From the NCBI RefSeq assembly GCF_900095825.1, contig NZ_LT608315.1, positions 2,107,628 through 2,171,627 on the forward strand: a stretch of 64,000 nucleotides of DNA, in the 5' to 3' direction. Source of the DNA: Acidaminococcus massiliensis (lineage in GTDB: Bacteria > Bacillota > Negativicutes > Acidaminococcales > Acidaminococcaceae). Below the pieces are notes generated by a model that saw only the letters and a program-made list of their open reading frames with translations, made no database searches and was not told the DNA's origin. Numbering within the stretch: position 1 is the first letter of the stretch; each line of letters opens with the position of its first letter. This document shows positions 17,234-25,976 of the stretch, piece by piece. The translations under genes were made by a program, and so were the position numbers.

Positions 17234-18415
17234 TTAAAAATACTCATTGATAAAATTATTCTCCCGGGGGAACAATTTGTCAAGGATTTCCAGTGCATTT
17301 TCACTGTCCCCATAAATCATGCCAGCCTGTTGGAGCTGCCGGGCCCCATAGAGTCCGAAGAACAGCTGGGTGAAGGTTCCCGCATCCAGCAGCACTTCCG
17401 GATCATCCAAGGTATTCAGCAGCTGGATGCCCTTTTCCGTGAAGTCCAGTTTCACCAGCATGGTGTTGAGGGCGATCTGTTCATCTTTCAAGCCCAGGAC
17501 CAGTTTCTTTCCCACCAGTTCCCGGGGTACGGGCATAGCTTTCAGACAGGCCGCGGCATTGAGGACCCGCCCCATCATGAAAGGGGCTTCCTGAGGGGCC
17601 AGGGCCTGGTCCGGCAGCTGGAGGTATGTCAGATCATCCTCCGCAGCCAGCCATTTCAGCCTTTGATAGATGCCGGCCAAGCCTTTGAAATACTGGAGCA
17701 GCCGGATCCTGCTGGGCGCATCCACAGCCAGGAGTTCCTGGACCGTCACCGTCCCACTCTCCCTATTATACAACGCATAAGCCGTCGGTGCACCGTCAAA
17801 CTTTACAACAACCGTCTCAAAATTCTCCTGGGCTGCCGTCACTAAGGTATTTTCCCAGACCCGGTGATCCCGCTCGGCATAGCCGTGGTACCGGACCATG
17901 GTTTTGGCGTAAATCGGAGCCAGCAGGCTTTCCGCCTGCCGGGTATCTACCCGTTCCGCCGTAAAGCCGTCCAAGATCCGGCCTGCCAGGTCCAACTGGG
18001 CCAAGGGCAGGGTATACCGTTTCCGCAGATGGGTCCAGGCAAAGCCGTAAGGCTGGTAGATCCCGGCATAAATGGGCATGAGGATGGCAAAAGGCACCTG
18101 CATGGCCCGGAGAGTGGTAAAAGCCGTCTCCATCAGCTGGCCCATTGCATGCTGTCCCCGGGCCACTGGATCTGTAGCTACGCCTACGATATAAGGGACC
18201 TTCCAATCCTTTCCCCGGACCCGCAGCACATAGGGGTTCAGATGGAGCATAGTCTGGAGCCTCCCATCCTGGAACCCGCCCAGGATCCGGTTCTGCTTCA
18301 AGGCATATTCCTTGAAATACCATTCGTAAAAGGGCGTCCCCTTCTTCTCAAAGCAGTAATCCCATAGGTCCGCCGCCTGGGACAGGGTATCCTGCTGGAG
18401 CAAACGAAAATCCAT
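17234..18415 (-). CDS. Eis-like GNAT acetyltransferase with C-terminal sterol-carrier-like domain
   Basis: The 393-residue protein has the Eis layout. A GNAT domain covers about 1-130 (VGVATDPVARGQHAMGQLMETAF is the acetyl-CoA loop and helix), a second GNAT-fold domain about 145-290, and an SCP2-like domain about 295-393. The extreme C-terminal hydrophobic/acidic tail provides the family's catalytic carboxylate. Eis proteins acetylate amines on diverse small molecules; the native substrate here is unknown. It sits between purL and the DUF2156 gene with 11- and 13-base gaps, suggesting one transcript. Confidence 0.8.
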   Translation of the reverse strand: MDFRLLQQDTLSQAADLWDYCFEKKGTPFYEWYFKEYALKQNRILGGFQDGRLQTMLHLNPYVLRVRGKDWKVPYIVGVATDPVARGQHAMGQLMETAFTTLRAMQVPFAILMPIYAGIYQPYGFAWTHLRKRYTLPLAQLDLAGRILDGFTAERVDTRQAESLLAPIYAKTMVRYHGYAERDHRVWENTLVTAAQENFETVVVKFDGAPTAYALYNRESGTVTVQELLAVDAPSRIRLLQYFKGLAGIYQRLKWLAAEDDLTYLQLPDQALAPQEAPFMMGRVLNAAACLKAMPVPRELVGKKLVLGLKDEQIALNTMLVKLDFTEKGIQLLNTLDDPEVLLDAGTFTQLFFGLYGARQLQQAGMIYGDSENALEILDKLFPRENNFINEYF

Positions 18416-18428
18416 GGCAATCCTCCTT

Positions 18429-19316
18429 TTAGCGGATGATCGTATTGTATTTTTTCACCATGAACACAGGCTTATAGGATTCCTTGGCTTCCCGGAGGCC
18501 CTCCTTGCCCATATCCTCTTCCCGGTTGATGTAGGTCACATCCGGCCATTCATGGGCGATGTATTCCTTGTTGATGGCGGTGTACAGGCCCCGGATGTCC
18601 GGATCCGCCTTTTCCACGTGGATCACCGCCGTATTCTTGCCGGTCCGCTCGCCAAAAGTAAAGGCCTTCACCTGGCCGTCCAGCCGGATCAGCCCGCCCC
18701 GGAGCTGGAGTTTGTCCAAATTATCCAGGCCTTCCCGGATGGCATCATATTCCGCCACAATGGAAGGATCGGTCAGTTCCCGTTCTTCCACCCACTGTTT
18801 GCCATAGGCGATGCATTCATCTTTGTTGGCCAGAGTGATGGGTTCGTAGACGAAATCCGGATGGTCCTTGATGAATTGATTGTAATGGTTCTTTTTGCCG
18901 TGGAGCTTGCGCCCGCTGAGGCTGGCCAGGCTGGCACGCTGATACACATAGTCCCAGTTGTCCCGGTCAGGGGTGAAGGTATTCACCTGAGGCAGATACT
19001 TCTGGAACCGTTCGATGGTATGCTCGTAGATGCCATGCATTTCAAAAGGTTCCCCTTTGAAATACTGCTTCAGGGCACAGATCACTTTGGGCAGATCCTC
19101 GTTGACTCCTCCAAACGGAGGCAGGACGAAGGTATTTCCGTTCACGGTCACTTTGATGAGCAGACAGCCATGGCTGATGCCCCAATAACTGTCATACTGG
19201 TTCCGCCAAATAAAGATGGAACCGAAACAGCATTCCGAGGCATGGTAATCCTCTTCGGTAAAATAATCATCGAATATCGGCTTGTCGTCAATACTGATGT
19301 GCTTGAATTCTAAAAT
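18429..19316 (-). CDS. DUF2156 (phosphatidylglycerol lysyltransferase-like) protein, apparent ATT start
   Basis: A GNAT-fold protein of the DUF2156 group. Starting from GTG 19151 would lose a conserved N-terminus that is plainly encoded upstream in frame: LEFKHISIDDKPIFDDYF, then SECCFGSIFIWRNQYD. The frame is open to an AGGGAG ribosome site (19325-19330) but contains no ATG, GTG or TTG near it. The codon 8 bases after the site is ATT (19314-19316), giving 295 residues, the usual family length. A TATAAT at 19361-19366 is consistent with a short leader. Function is unassigned; members often neighbour other acetyltransferases, as here. Confidence 0.8.
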   Translation of the reverse strand: MLEFKHISIDDKPIFDDYFTEEDYHASECCFGSIFIWRNQYDSYWGISHGCLLIKVTVNGNTFVLPPFGGVNEDLPKVICALKQYFKGEPFEMHGIYEHTIERFQKYLPQVNTFTPDRDNWDYVYQRASLASLSGRKLHGKKNHYNQFIKDHPDFVYEPITLANKDECIAYGKQWVEERELTDPSIVAEYDAIREGLDNLDKLQLRGGLIRLDGQVKAFTFGERTGKNTAVIHVEKADPDIRGLYTAINKEYIAHEWPDVTYINREEDMGKEGLREAKESYKPVFMVKKYNTIIR

Positions 19317-19416
19317 AAAAATCGCTCCCTCATTTGTAAGATGATTGATTTGTATCTATTATTATAACAGATGAGTCAAGAGGCATAAACTGCCAGCGGG
19401 CAGGCAACAGCCCCCC

Positions 19417-20025
19417 TTACAGCATCCCCATATCATTCAGCCGATCCACCCGGAAGCCGTAATCTTCCGTCTGGACTACCTGGACGAAGGCCGTATTGGC
19501 CAGGCTCATCCGCCACATATTATCAATGGGAAAGCCTAGGATCCGGCAGACCAGGAGCCGGATCAATCCTCCGTGGCTGACGCACAGGATGGTGCCGTCC
19601 GGTTCCATTTCTTCTACCAGATCTGTAAAGGCCTTCCAGCCACGTTCCTGAGAAGCGGCCAGATTTTCCTCCGCTGCCAGATCCACCTGTCCCGGCTTGA
19701 GGAAAATATCCCGGAGCGTATCCGGATCCTTTTCCTGGATCTCTTTCAAATGGTGGCCATCCCATTTGCCGAAAGAGATTTCCCGCAGGCCCGGCACCAC
19801 CATTGGTTCCAGGCCCCGAGCAGCAGCCAGAGGAGCAGCGGTTTCCTGGGTCCGGATCAAGTCCGAGGTATAGAGCGCATCCACTGGTACCCGGGATGCC
19901 CGGGTCACCAGGGCCGCCGCCTGCTTCCGGCCGGTATCATCCAAGGGATTGTTGCTCCAGCCCTGGAGGATGCCCTGCCGGTTGGCCAAGGTCTCCCCAT
20001 GGCGTACCAAATAAATCGTCTTCAT
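19417..20025 (-). CDS. Histidine phosphatase family protein (phosphoglycerate-mutase-like)
   Basis: The 202-residue protein begins MKTIYLVRHGET, with the catalytic RHG motif (H9 is the phosphohistidine). The second arginine is in TSDLIRTQETA, the acid in LREISFGKWDG and the second histidine in CVSHGG. This fits cobC/GpmB-like broad phosphatases; the substrate is unknown. ATG 20025 has AAAAGGA 8 bases upstream, whereas the 14-residue extension has none. It follows efp, separated by a terminator hairpin. Confidence 0.88.
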   Translation of the reverse strand: MKTIYLVRHGETLANRQGILQGWSNNPLDDTGRKQAAALVTRASRVPVDALYTSDLIRTQETAAPLAAARGLEPMVVPGLREISFGKWDGHHLKEIQEKDPDTLRDIFLKPGQVDLAAEENLAASQERGWKAFTDLVEEMEPDGTILCVSHGGLIRLLVCRILGFPIDNMWRMSLANTAFVQVVQTEDYGFRVDRLNDMGML

Positions 20026-20080
20026 AAAGCCATCCTTTTCTAAACATTCCAGGCCAGCAAGAAACAAAAGGATACAAAAC

Positions 20081-20102
20081 GGGGCTGTCCACGGACAGCC
20101 CC
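20081..20102 (-). terminator. Intrinsic terminator of efp
   Basis: GGGGCTGTCC (20081-20090) and GGACAGCCCC (20093-20102) form a perfect 10-bp stem with a 2-base apex, followed by GTTTTGT on the minus strand. It lies 12 bases after the efp stop. Confidence 0.75.
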
Positions 20103-20114
20103 ATTTTCTGCTTC

Positions 20115-20672
20115 TTAAGCTCTTGCAATGTAATCGCCGGTACGGGTATCGATCTGCAGCACATCCCCTTCGTTGATGAACAGAGGGACCTTTACGACAT
20201 AACCGGTATCCATCTTGGCGTTCTTGCTGCCGCCGGTAGCGGTATCCCCTTTGATCCCCGGTTCGGTTTCCACTACGGTCAGTTCCACCGTGTTGGGCAG
20301 TTCCACGCCCAGGATCCGGTCCTTGAAGGTGATGACCTTCACATCCATGTTTTCTTTCAGGAAATTCACGGCCTTGCCCAGCTGGTCCTTGTTCAGTTCC
20401 AGCTGATCATAGGTTTCATTATCCATGAACACATAGGTGCCGTCGGATTCATACAGATACTGCATGCCCTTTCTTTCAACAATGGCATTTTCCAGACGTT
20501 CAGCAGCGTTGAAAGTCCGTTCCACCACAGCGCCGGTGCACAGATTGCGCATCTTGGCCCGTACGAAAGCGGCGCCTTTGCCGGGTTTTACATGCTGGAA
20601 TTCAACGACCTGCCATGCATCGCCGTCAATTTCAACCGTTACGCCTGTTTTGAAATCATTTGTAGAAATCAT
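20115..20672 (-). CDS. efp: Translation elongation factor P
   Basis: 185 residues in three beta-barrel domains: a KOW-like domain (1-64), an OB domain (67-127) and a second OB domain ending in [17 protein letters not shown]. The modifiable loop reads VKPGKGAAF with K32 at the tip. EF-P binds between the P and E sites and relieves stalling at polyproline. I use ATG 20672 because GGAGG lies 8 bases upstream; the longer frame adds only five residues. It is downstream of the Xaa-Pro peptidase gene (40-base gap), an association common in Firmicutes. Confidence 0.97.
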   Translation of the reverse strand: MISTNDFKTGVTVEIDGDAWQVVEFQHVKPGKGAAFVRAKMRNLCTGAVVERTFNAAERLENAIVERKGMQYLYESDGTYVFMDNETYDQLELNKDQLGKAVNFLKENMDVKVITFKDRILGVELPNTVELTVVETEPGIKGDTATGGSKNAKMDTGYVVKVPLFINEGDVLQIDTRTGDYIARA

Positions 20673-20712
20673 GAAAACAACCTCCAAAATAGTAGTTTCT
20701 AATCTATAAGAA

Positions 20713-21762
20713 TCAAAGTTCTACCAATTCTTTCGGGACGGAAGTAAGCCGCTCACAGCCGTCCCCGGTGACCAGCACCGTGTCTTCGATCCGGACCCCG
20801 CCTTGGTCAGGCAGGTAGATGCCCGGTTCGATGGTCACCACTGCCCCTGCCGGCAGCGGCCGGTCATTGGCTTTGTTCAGCACCGGTTTTTCATGGATGT
20901 CCAATCCTACGCCGTGGCCCAGTCCATGGCCGAAATTCGGTCCATATCCTTTGGCAGTGATGAAATCACGCACAGCCCGGTCCACCTGGATGCCGGTCAG
21001 CCCGGCCTTCAGGGTCTTTTCCCCCAGCAGGTTGGCCTCAAGGACGATTCCATAGATTTCCTTCTGCCAGGGCGCTGCCTTCCCCACCACCACCGTACGG
21101 GTGATGTCAGAGCAGTAGCCTTCGTAGGTAGCACCGAAATCAAAAGTGATGAAATCGCCCGGCTCCACCACCTTTTCCGAAGCCACCCCGTGAGGCAGGG
21201 CACTCCGTTTCCCAGAAGCACAGATTGTCTCAAAGGAAGGTTTGGTGGATCCCAGCTTCCGCATATTGTATTCCAGCTCAGCTGCCAAATCGCTCTCTTT
21301 CCGGCCGGCCCGGATATGGGGCAGCAGCTGCAGGAAAGCCTCATCAGAAATCGCTACGGCCTTGCGGATCAGGGTCATCTCTTCAGGGGTCTTCACCGCC
21401 CGGAGACCTACCAGATTCACATTCTTCCAGCGGACATCCGGCAGGGCTTTTGCCAGAGCACACTGTTCCGTATAGGAAAAATAGTCTCCATCCAGGGCCA
21501 GGTTCTCAGAATTCGGCAGCTTGGCCGCTTCCGGCCAGAATCCATGCTGGTGTTCGATCAGTTCACATTCCGGAGACTGCTGGCGTACCTGCAAAGTATA
21601 CCGGGAATCCGTGATGATCACCGCCCGCCGGGGATCCACATACAGCAGGCTTTCTCCTCCTGTAAACCCGGTGAAGTACCGGATGGAGGAATCGCCTTTG
21701 ATAAAGATGCCATCCACCTTTTCCTGTTCCAGGAAAGTCCGCAGCCTGTCCAAAGCCTTCAT
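20713..21762 (-). CDS. Xaa-Pro aminopeptidase/dipeptidase (M24B family)
   Basis: 349 residues with a creatinase-like N-terminal domain (about 1-120) and a pita-bread catalytic domain. The dimetal ligands are visible: D in [16 protein letters not shown] and in SDITRTV, H in [13 protein letters not shown] in TIEPGIY and E in GVRIEDTV. Such enzymes remove an N-terminal residue before proline. GAGGAG precedes the ATG. An inverted repeat GTCGAAC/GTTCGAC (21784-21804) lies just upstream in the leader, and efp follows. Confidence 0.93.
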   Translation of the reverse strand: MKALDRLRTFLEQEKVDGIFIKGDSSIRYFTGFTGGESLLYVDPRRAVIITDSRYTLQVRQQSPECELIEHQHGFWPEAAKLPNSENLALDGDYFSYTEQCALAKALPDVRWKNVNLVGLRAVKTPEEMTLIRKAVAISDEAFLQLLPHIRAGRKESDLAAELEYNMRKLGSTKPSFETICASGKRSALPHGVASEKVVEPGDFITFDFGATYEGYCSDITRTVVVGKAAPWQKEIYGIVLEANLLGEKTLKAGLTGIQVDRAVRDFITAKGYGPNFGHGLGHGVGLDIHEKPVLNKANDRPLPAGAVVTIEPGIYLPDQGGVRIEDTVLVTGDGCERLTSVPKELVEL

Positions 21763-21875
21763 CCTATCGTCTCCTCGTCCATGGTCGAACAGAATCAGTT
21801 CGACTAATCTATTTTACTCTTAAACCCCTGAAAAAAGCAAGGGTTTCTATACAGTTTGTTACAAATAGTTTCGGT

Positions 21876-23096
21876 TCATCCTTTCAGCCGGCGTACCAAA
21901 GAGAAAGGTTCCATCCGGGAATCTCCTTTGGCAGTAAAGATCATCTGGGCATGGGGAGCGGCCTGGATGGGATTCCCTTCTCCATCCTGCATCTCTTCCA
22001 AGGTCCAGGAGAAGATTTCCCCGCCGGGAGTCAGCACTTCCAGCTGCTGGCCTTCCTTCACATGGTTCCGCTGTTCCAAGGCTGCCCGGCCGGTGCCAGG
22101 GTCAAAGCCCTTGACCAAGGCCACGAAATCCGCGCTCTGTTCATAGGAACTGGTGGTATAGACCTGGTCTTCCGGGCCGGTCCTGCGGACAGCGAATCCC
22201 GTAGTATAGGGCCGGTGGGACACTTTCTCCAGTTCTTCCCGGAGACTCTCCGGCACGGTGAAATGGGCCGGATCCTGCCAACACAGATCGATGGCCTTCC
22301 GGTAGGCGCTGACCACCGTAGCCACATAATGGACGCTTTTCATCCGTCCCTCGATCTTCAGGCTGCTGACCCCTGCCTCCATCAGTTGGGGCAGGTACTC
22401 CATCAGGCACAGGTCTTTGGAATTCATGATATAGGTGCCCCGCTCATCTTCCGCTATCGGGAACACCTCTCCAGGCCGGTTCTTTTCCGTCAGGCCGAAC
22501 TCCCAGCGGCAGACCTGGGCACAGGCGCCCCGATTGCTGTCCCGGCCGGTGAAATAATTGCTCAGGAGGCAGCGGCCGGAATAGGAGATACACATGGCCC
22601 CATGGACGAAGACTTCCAAGTCTGCGGAGATTTTTTCCCGGATCTCCCGGATTTCCTGGATAGACAGTTCCCGGGCCAGCACCACCCGTTCTGCTCCCAG
22701 CTCTTCCCAGGCCTTTGCCGCAGCCCAGTTGGTCACATTGGCCTGGGTGCTCACATGGAGTCCCAGTTTGGGTACCGTCTTTCGAGCCGTCATCCAGACG
22801 CCCAGATCAGAAACCAGCAGGGCATCTACCCCGGCTTCTTCCAGATTCCGGAGGTATTCCGGCAGCGCGGTAAGATCGCTGTTGTGGGGGTAGATGTTCA
22901 CGGTCACATAGACCTTCTTTCCCCGTGCATGGGCAAAAGCCGCCAGTTCCCGGATCTCCTCCAGGGAAAAATTGGCGGCAAAAGCCCGGAGCCCGAAAGC
23001 CTTTCCTCCCAGATAAACGGCATCGGCTCCGTACAGCAGGGCCATCCGGCCCTTTTCCAGGCTCCCGGCGGGAGCCAGCAGTTCTGGTTTGTTCAC
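21876..23096 (-). CDS. trhP: Peptidase U32 family protein, TrhP-like tRNA hydroxylation factor
   Basis: 406 residues beginning KPELLAPAGSLEKGRMALLYGADAV in the family manner, with the U32 signature EVFVHGAMCISYSGRC and the later cysteines RGACAQVCRWEF. In B. subtilis and E. coli TrhP-type U32 proteins form 5-hydroxyuridine at tRNA position 34. The neighbourhood (mltG, DUF1292, ruvX, ireB, alaS) matches the B. subtilis yrr cluster that holds these genes, which supports this over the rRNA-modifying RlhA. The start is GTG, overlapping the mltG stop by four bases. Confidence 0.85.
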   Translation of the reverse strand: MNKPELLAPAGSLEKGRMALLYGADAVYLGGKAFGLRAFAANFSLEEIRELAAFAHARGKKVYVTVNIYPHNSDLTALPEYLRNLEEAGVDALLVSDLGVWMTARKTVPKLGLHVSTQANVTNWAAAKAWEELGAERVVLARELSIQEIREIREKISADLEVFVHGAMCISYSGRCLLSNYFTGRDSNRGACAQVCRWEFGLTEKNRPGEVFPIAEDERGTYIMNSKDLCLMEYLPQLMEAGVSSLKIEGRMKSVHYVATVVSAYRKAIDLCWQDPAHFTVPESLREELEKVSHRPYTTGFAVRRTGPEDQVYTTSSYEQSADFVALVKGFDPGTGRAALEQRNHVKEGQQLEVLTPGGEIFSWTLEEMQDGEGNPIQAAPHAQMIFTAKGDSRMEPFSLVRRLKG

Positions 23097-24121
23097 TGTG
23101 CTTCTCCTATGATTTCTCCAGGGTTCAGTTTCTGTATCATGGCTACATGTTCTTCGTAGGTTTTGGTGAAATGGTGATAGCCTTCCTTGTCAGCCACGAA
23201 ATACAGATAATCGGTCATTACCGGATGGATCACCGCCCGCAGGGCATCCATACTGGGGTTCCCCACTGGTCCTGGGGGCAGCCCCTTGTTCAGATAGGTA
23301 TTGTAGGGAGATTCCAGCTTCAGATCGTCATAAGTGACTTCTTTTTTCTGGGCCCCCAAGATATACTGGATGGTGGTATCGGACTGGATGGGCATCCCCA
23401 TCTGGAGCCGTTTTTCAAAAACGCCGGCAATAAGAGGCATCTCCTCCTTATGGGTGGCTTCCCGTTCCACCATGGAAGCCAATGTCACGATATCCCGCAG
23501 GGGCAGATAGCTTTTGTTCAAATCGCTCCGCAGATCCGGCGTCAGTTTCTTGTTGAACTCCTGGACCATCATGGCCACAATGTCCTTGGCTGTAGCATTT
23601 TCCGGTACATTGTAGGTGGCCGGGCAGATGAACCCTTCCGCTTTGTAGACCACATCCGGATTGCTGGTCTCCATATAGGTATAAGGGGTGTAATTCCGGC
23701 AGGCATCCTTGAAGGCCTGGGCTGTGGCCAGGTGTTCCCGTTCCAGTTTCAGAGCCACTTCATTGATGGTAGCGCCTTCCGGCACAGCAAAACGGTTGGA
23801 ATGGACCTTGCCCTTGGATAGGATATTGATGATTTCCCCATCGCTCATGCCGGCTGTGATTTCATAGGTCCCGGCCTGGAGGTGGTTCTCCAGACCTTTG
23901 ACCCGGGCTGCCAGCCGAAAGGATTCCGGGGTCTGGATCAGTTTCTTGTCATGGAGCATAGTGGCGATATCCGAGGTGGTCATGCCCTGGGTTACGGTGA
24001 ATTTTATCTTCTGCCCAGTAGCCAGGCTGGTGTTGGTATTGAAATAATCCAGGTACCAGTAGGCACCGAACAGCGCCGCCAGCAGCAGTGCGATCCCGAT
24101 GGGTAAGAATTTTTTCCGCAT
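23093..24121 (-). CDS. mltG: Endolytic murein transglycosylase MltG
   Basis: 342 residues with a positively charged head, one membrane helix (about 8-26), a LysM-like region (about 45-120) and the YceG catalytic domain. The catalytic glutamate is in ASMVEREATHKEE, followed by RLQMGMPIQSDTTIQYILG and the GLPPGPVGNPSMDALRAV motif. It cleaves nascent glycan strands at the membrane. It is translationally coupled to the following U32 gene (GTGA overlap) and lies 16 bases after the DUF1292 gene. Confidence 0.95.
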   Translation of the reverse strand: MRKKFLPIGIALLLAALFGAYWYLDYFNTNTSLATGQKIKFTVTQGMTTSDIATMLHDKKLIQTPESFRLAARVKGLENHLQAGTYEITAGMSDGEIINILSKGKVHSNRFAVPEGATINEVALKLEREHLATAQAFKDACRNYTPYTYMETSNPDVVYKAEGFICPATYNVPENATAKDIVAMMVQEFNKKLTPDLRSDLNKSYLPLRDIVTLASMVEREATHKEEMPLIAGVFEKRLQMGMPIQSDTTIQYILGAQKKEVTYDDLKLESPYNTYLNKGLPPGPVGNPSMDALRAVIHPVMTDYLYFVADKEGYHHFTKTYEEHVAMIQKLNPGEIIGEAQ

Positions 24122-24137
24122 GATGCTTCAGTCTCTC

Positions 24138-24452
24138 TTATTGGGCGTCCATTTCGTCCATGATTTCTTCATAGGCTTTGCGGACTGCTTCGAATTCTTC
24201 ATCGGTGGGGTCCAGATACACCGGTTCCCCGTTCTCATCGAAATCCACCCGGGCGATGATCACATTGTCTTCCCCATCATCCGGATCCGTATCATCGTCT
24301 TCCGGTATCTGGGTCAAGAGGGCAAAATTCTTCTTGTCCATGGGGATCACCATTTCTTCCAGGTAATAGGTCTCATTCCCCTTTTCGTCGGTGATCACCA
24401 CCACCGCTTCCTGGTCTTCCGTCGCCAGCAGCTTTTCGTCTTTCTTCTCCAT
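24138..24452 (-). CDS. DUF1292 family protein (YrzB-like)
   Basis: A 104-residue, very acidic protein. Its central VVITDEKGNETYYLEEMVIPMDKKNFALL and the later VIIARVDFDENGEPVYLDPTDEEFEAV define DUF1292. The function is unknown. Its position between ruvX and mltG is conserved in Firmicutes, including B. subtilis yrzB. GGAGG is 7 bases upstream of the ATG, and the gene starts 2 bases after the ruvX stop, so it is coexpressed. Confidence 0.9.
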   Translation of the reverse strand: MEKKDEKLLATEDQEAVVVITDEKGNETYYLEEMVIPMDKKNFALLTQIPEDDDTDPDDGEDNVIIARVDFDENGEPVYLDPTDEEFEAVRKAYEEIMDEMDAQ

Positions 24453-24454
24453 TG

Positions 24455-24874
24455 TCAGTTCCTCCTCGGGCTGTCCAGATAATTTTGCAGGATGACCACA
24501 GCGGCCATCATGTCGATGATCTTCTTCCGTTTTTTCCTCTGGAGATCCGCCTCGATCAGGACTTTTTCCGCTGCTACCGTAGAGAGCCGTTCATCCCACA
24601 GGACAACCGGGATGGACGGGAAGCGTTCCTCCAGGATTTTTTTGAATTCTTCGCTGGCCCTGGCTCTGTCGCCAATGGACCCGTTCATGTTCTTGGGGTA
24701 GCCCAGTACAAACTGCCCCACTCCTTCTGCTGCCACCAGTTCTCCCAGGCGCTGCAGGTCATTTTCCAGGCCTTTCCGGCGGATAGTCTCCACCCCCCGG
24801 GCCAAGAAGCCGGTTTCGTCGCTGACGGCCACCCCGATGGTCCGGGTGCCCAGATCCAAGCCCATGATCCTCAT
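24455..24874 (-). CDS. ruvX: RuvX/YqgF RNase H-fold nuclease
   Basis: 139 residues with the RNase H-like start [17 protein letters not shown] (D7 is the first catalytic acid), the [12 protein letters not shown] segment and [13 protein letters not shown]. YqgF proteins take part in 16S rRNA 5' end maturation and have also been called putative Holliday junction resolvases. The ATG overlaps the ireB stop by one base (TGATG), indicating translational coupling. Confidence 0.95.
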   Translation of the reverse strand: MRIMGLDLGTRTIGVAVSDETGFLARGVETIRRKGLENDLQRLGELVAAEGVGQFVLGYPKNMNGSIGDRARASEEFKKILEERFPSIPVVLWDERLSTVAAEKVLIEADLQRKKRKKIIDMMAAVVILQNYLDSPRRN

Positions 24875-25134
24875 CAGCGGCCCGATTCTTCCAGATAAGC
24901 CTGGAGCAGGGCTTCGATCAGCTCATATCTCTCGAAACGCCGGATCTTCAGCCGGGCATCTTTGTAACTGGTCACATAGGCCGGATCCCCGCTCAGGAGA
25001 TACCCAGCCAGCTGATCGATGGGATTGTATCCCTTTTCTTTCAGGGCTTCTGCCACCTCCCGGATGGTTTCCGCCACACTCTTGGTTTCCGGAACCGGTT
25101 TGAACATAGTGGTTTCCTGTGTAGTACGAGACAT
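24874..25134 (-). CDS. IreB family regulatory protein (YrzL-like)
   Basis: 86 residues matching the IreB family: a short N-terminus rich in S/T (SRTTQETTM), then the helical core [44 protein letters not shown]. In Enterococcus IreB is phosphorylated by the PASTA kinase IreK on N-terminal threonines, and TTQETT here offers similar sites. GGAGG precedes the start. It is normally found directly after alaS; here a TetR gene and two hairpins intervene. Confidence 0.92.
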   Translation of the reverse strand: MSRTTQETTMFKPVPETKSVAETIREVAEALKEKGYNPIDQLAGYLLSGDPAYVTSYKDARLKIRRFERYELIEALLQAYLEESGR

Positions 25135-25160
25135 GTCTCTCCCTCCTTTTTTGTCAAGAA

Positions 25161-25184
25161 GGGGCTGTTGCGTGCAACAGCCCC
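25161..25184 (-). terminator. Hairpin with GGGGCTGTTGC core upstream of ireB
   Basis: GGGGCTGTTGC (25161-25171) and GCAACAGCCCC (25174-25184) form a perfect 11-bp stem with almost no loop. It sits only 27 bases upstream of the ireB start. It is the shortest version of the family also seen at 48021-48063. The following 185 bases hold only degenerate GTCTCGAG repeats. Confidence 0.5.
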
Positions 25185-25368
25185 AGTCTCGGGTCTCGAG
25201 TCTCGGGCCGATGGAGAGGACCCGTCCCTTAATGCCGGGTTCTTTTGATTATACAGAACCACATCCGTACTGTATAGAGAAACGCATATCTGGATTTCAG
25301 ACAATCTGGTTCCCCACATTCAAAAAAAATTGCCTGCAAATTTATCCATCGGCTAGAGACTTGAGACT

Positions 25369-25405
25369 GATTGGCTGAACGTGCGGTTTTCACGTTCGGC
25401 CAATC
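25369..25405 (-). terminator. Hairpin after the TetR-family gene
   Basis: GATTGGCTGAACGTG pairs with CACGTTCGGCCAATC (15 bp with one G-U) around a CGGTTTT loop, starting 4 bases after the TetR stop. No T-run follows, so it may be a terminator or an mRNA-stabilising end. Confidence 0.55.
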
Positions 25406-25408
25406 CAC

Positions 25409-25939
25409 TCAATAAAAATACTGACTGATGATCAGTGGAATGGATTCCTGGAACAGGACCAGCATCACCTCGATGGGGACTTTCATCCCTTCCTGGATCC
25501 AGCGCATGGTCATTTCTTCTCCCCCGTAGATCACCATTTCTGTGGCGAACTGGATATGGGGGTTCTTCAGATCCGCACCGGCTTTTTTTAGCATTAGGTG
25601 ATAGGCATCCCGGACGAACCGCCGGTTGGTCTTTCGGATGTCTTCCACATCGCAGCTGGCATACAGATTCTGCAGGAATTTCAAGTTGGCTTCGTACAAT
25701 TTGAACTTTTTGTACAAGGCTTCCGACCAGCACCGGCTCTTCAAGATTTCCCGCCCATGCCGGGCCAGGATATGCAGATACACCCAGTGGGCCAGTTCCT
25801 TCTTGTTCTTGCAGCAGCGCTCAAAATCTTCGTTTTTCAGCCCCGCATCCCGGACAATCTCGTCCACCGTGATGTCGCGGAGGTGTTTCTTCTCCAGCAG
25901 ATGGTACAGGGCTTTTCCCAGTTTTTCCTTTGGATCCAT
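25409..25939 (-). CDS. TetR/AcrR-family transcriptional regulator
   Basis: 176 residues. The N-terminal helix-turn-helix reads LRDITVDEIVRDAGLKNEDFERCCKNKKEL (about 20-50), typical of TetR proteins, with a helical C-terminal ligand domain resembling the TetR_C_8/DhaS-like group. The start ATG 25939 has AGAAGG 7 bases upstream. It lies 37 bases after alaS on the same strand, between alaS and ireB. No divergent target gene is adjacent, so the regulon is unknown. Confidence 0.8.
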   Translation of the reverse strand: MDPKEKLGKALYHLLEKKHLRDITVDEIVRDAGLKNEDFERCCKNKKELAHWVYLHILARHGREILKSRCWSEALYKKFKLYEANLKFLQNLYASCDVEDIRKTNRRFVRDAYHLMLKKAGADLKNPHIQFATEMVIYGGEEMTMRWIQEGMKVPIEVMLVLFQESIPLIISQYFY

Positions 25940-25976
25940 TTCCACACCTTCTTGTCAAGCAATCGTATTTTCTGTT

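Noticed and set aside
15381-17237. Plus-strand frame of 618 codons opposite purL
   Set aside because: It is an antisense shadow of a clearly recognisable FGAM synthase.
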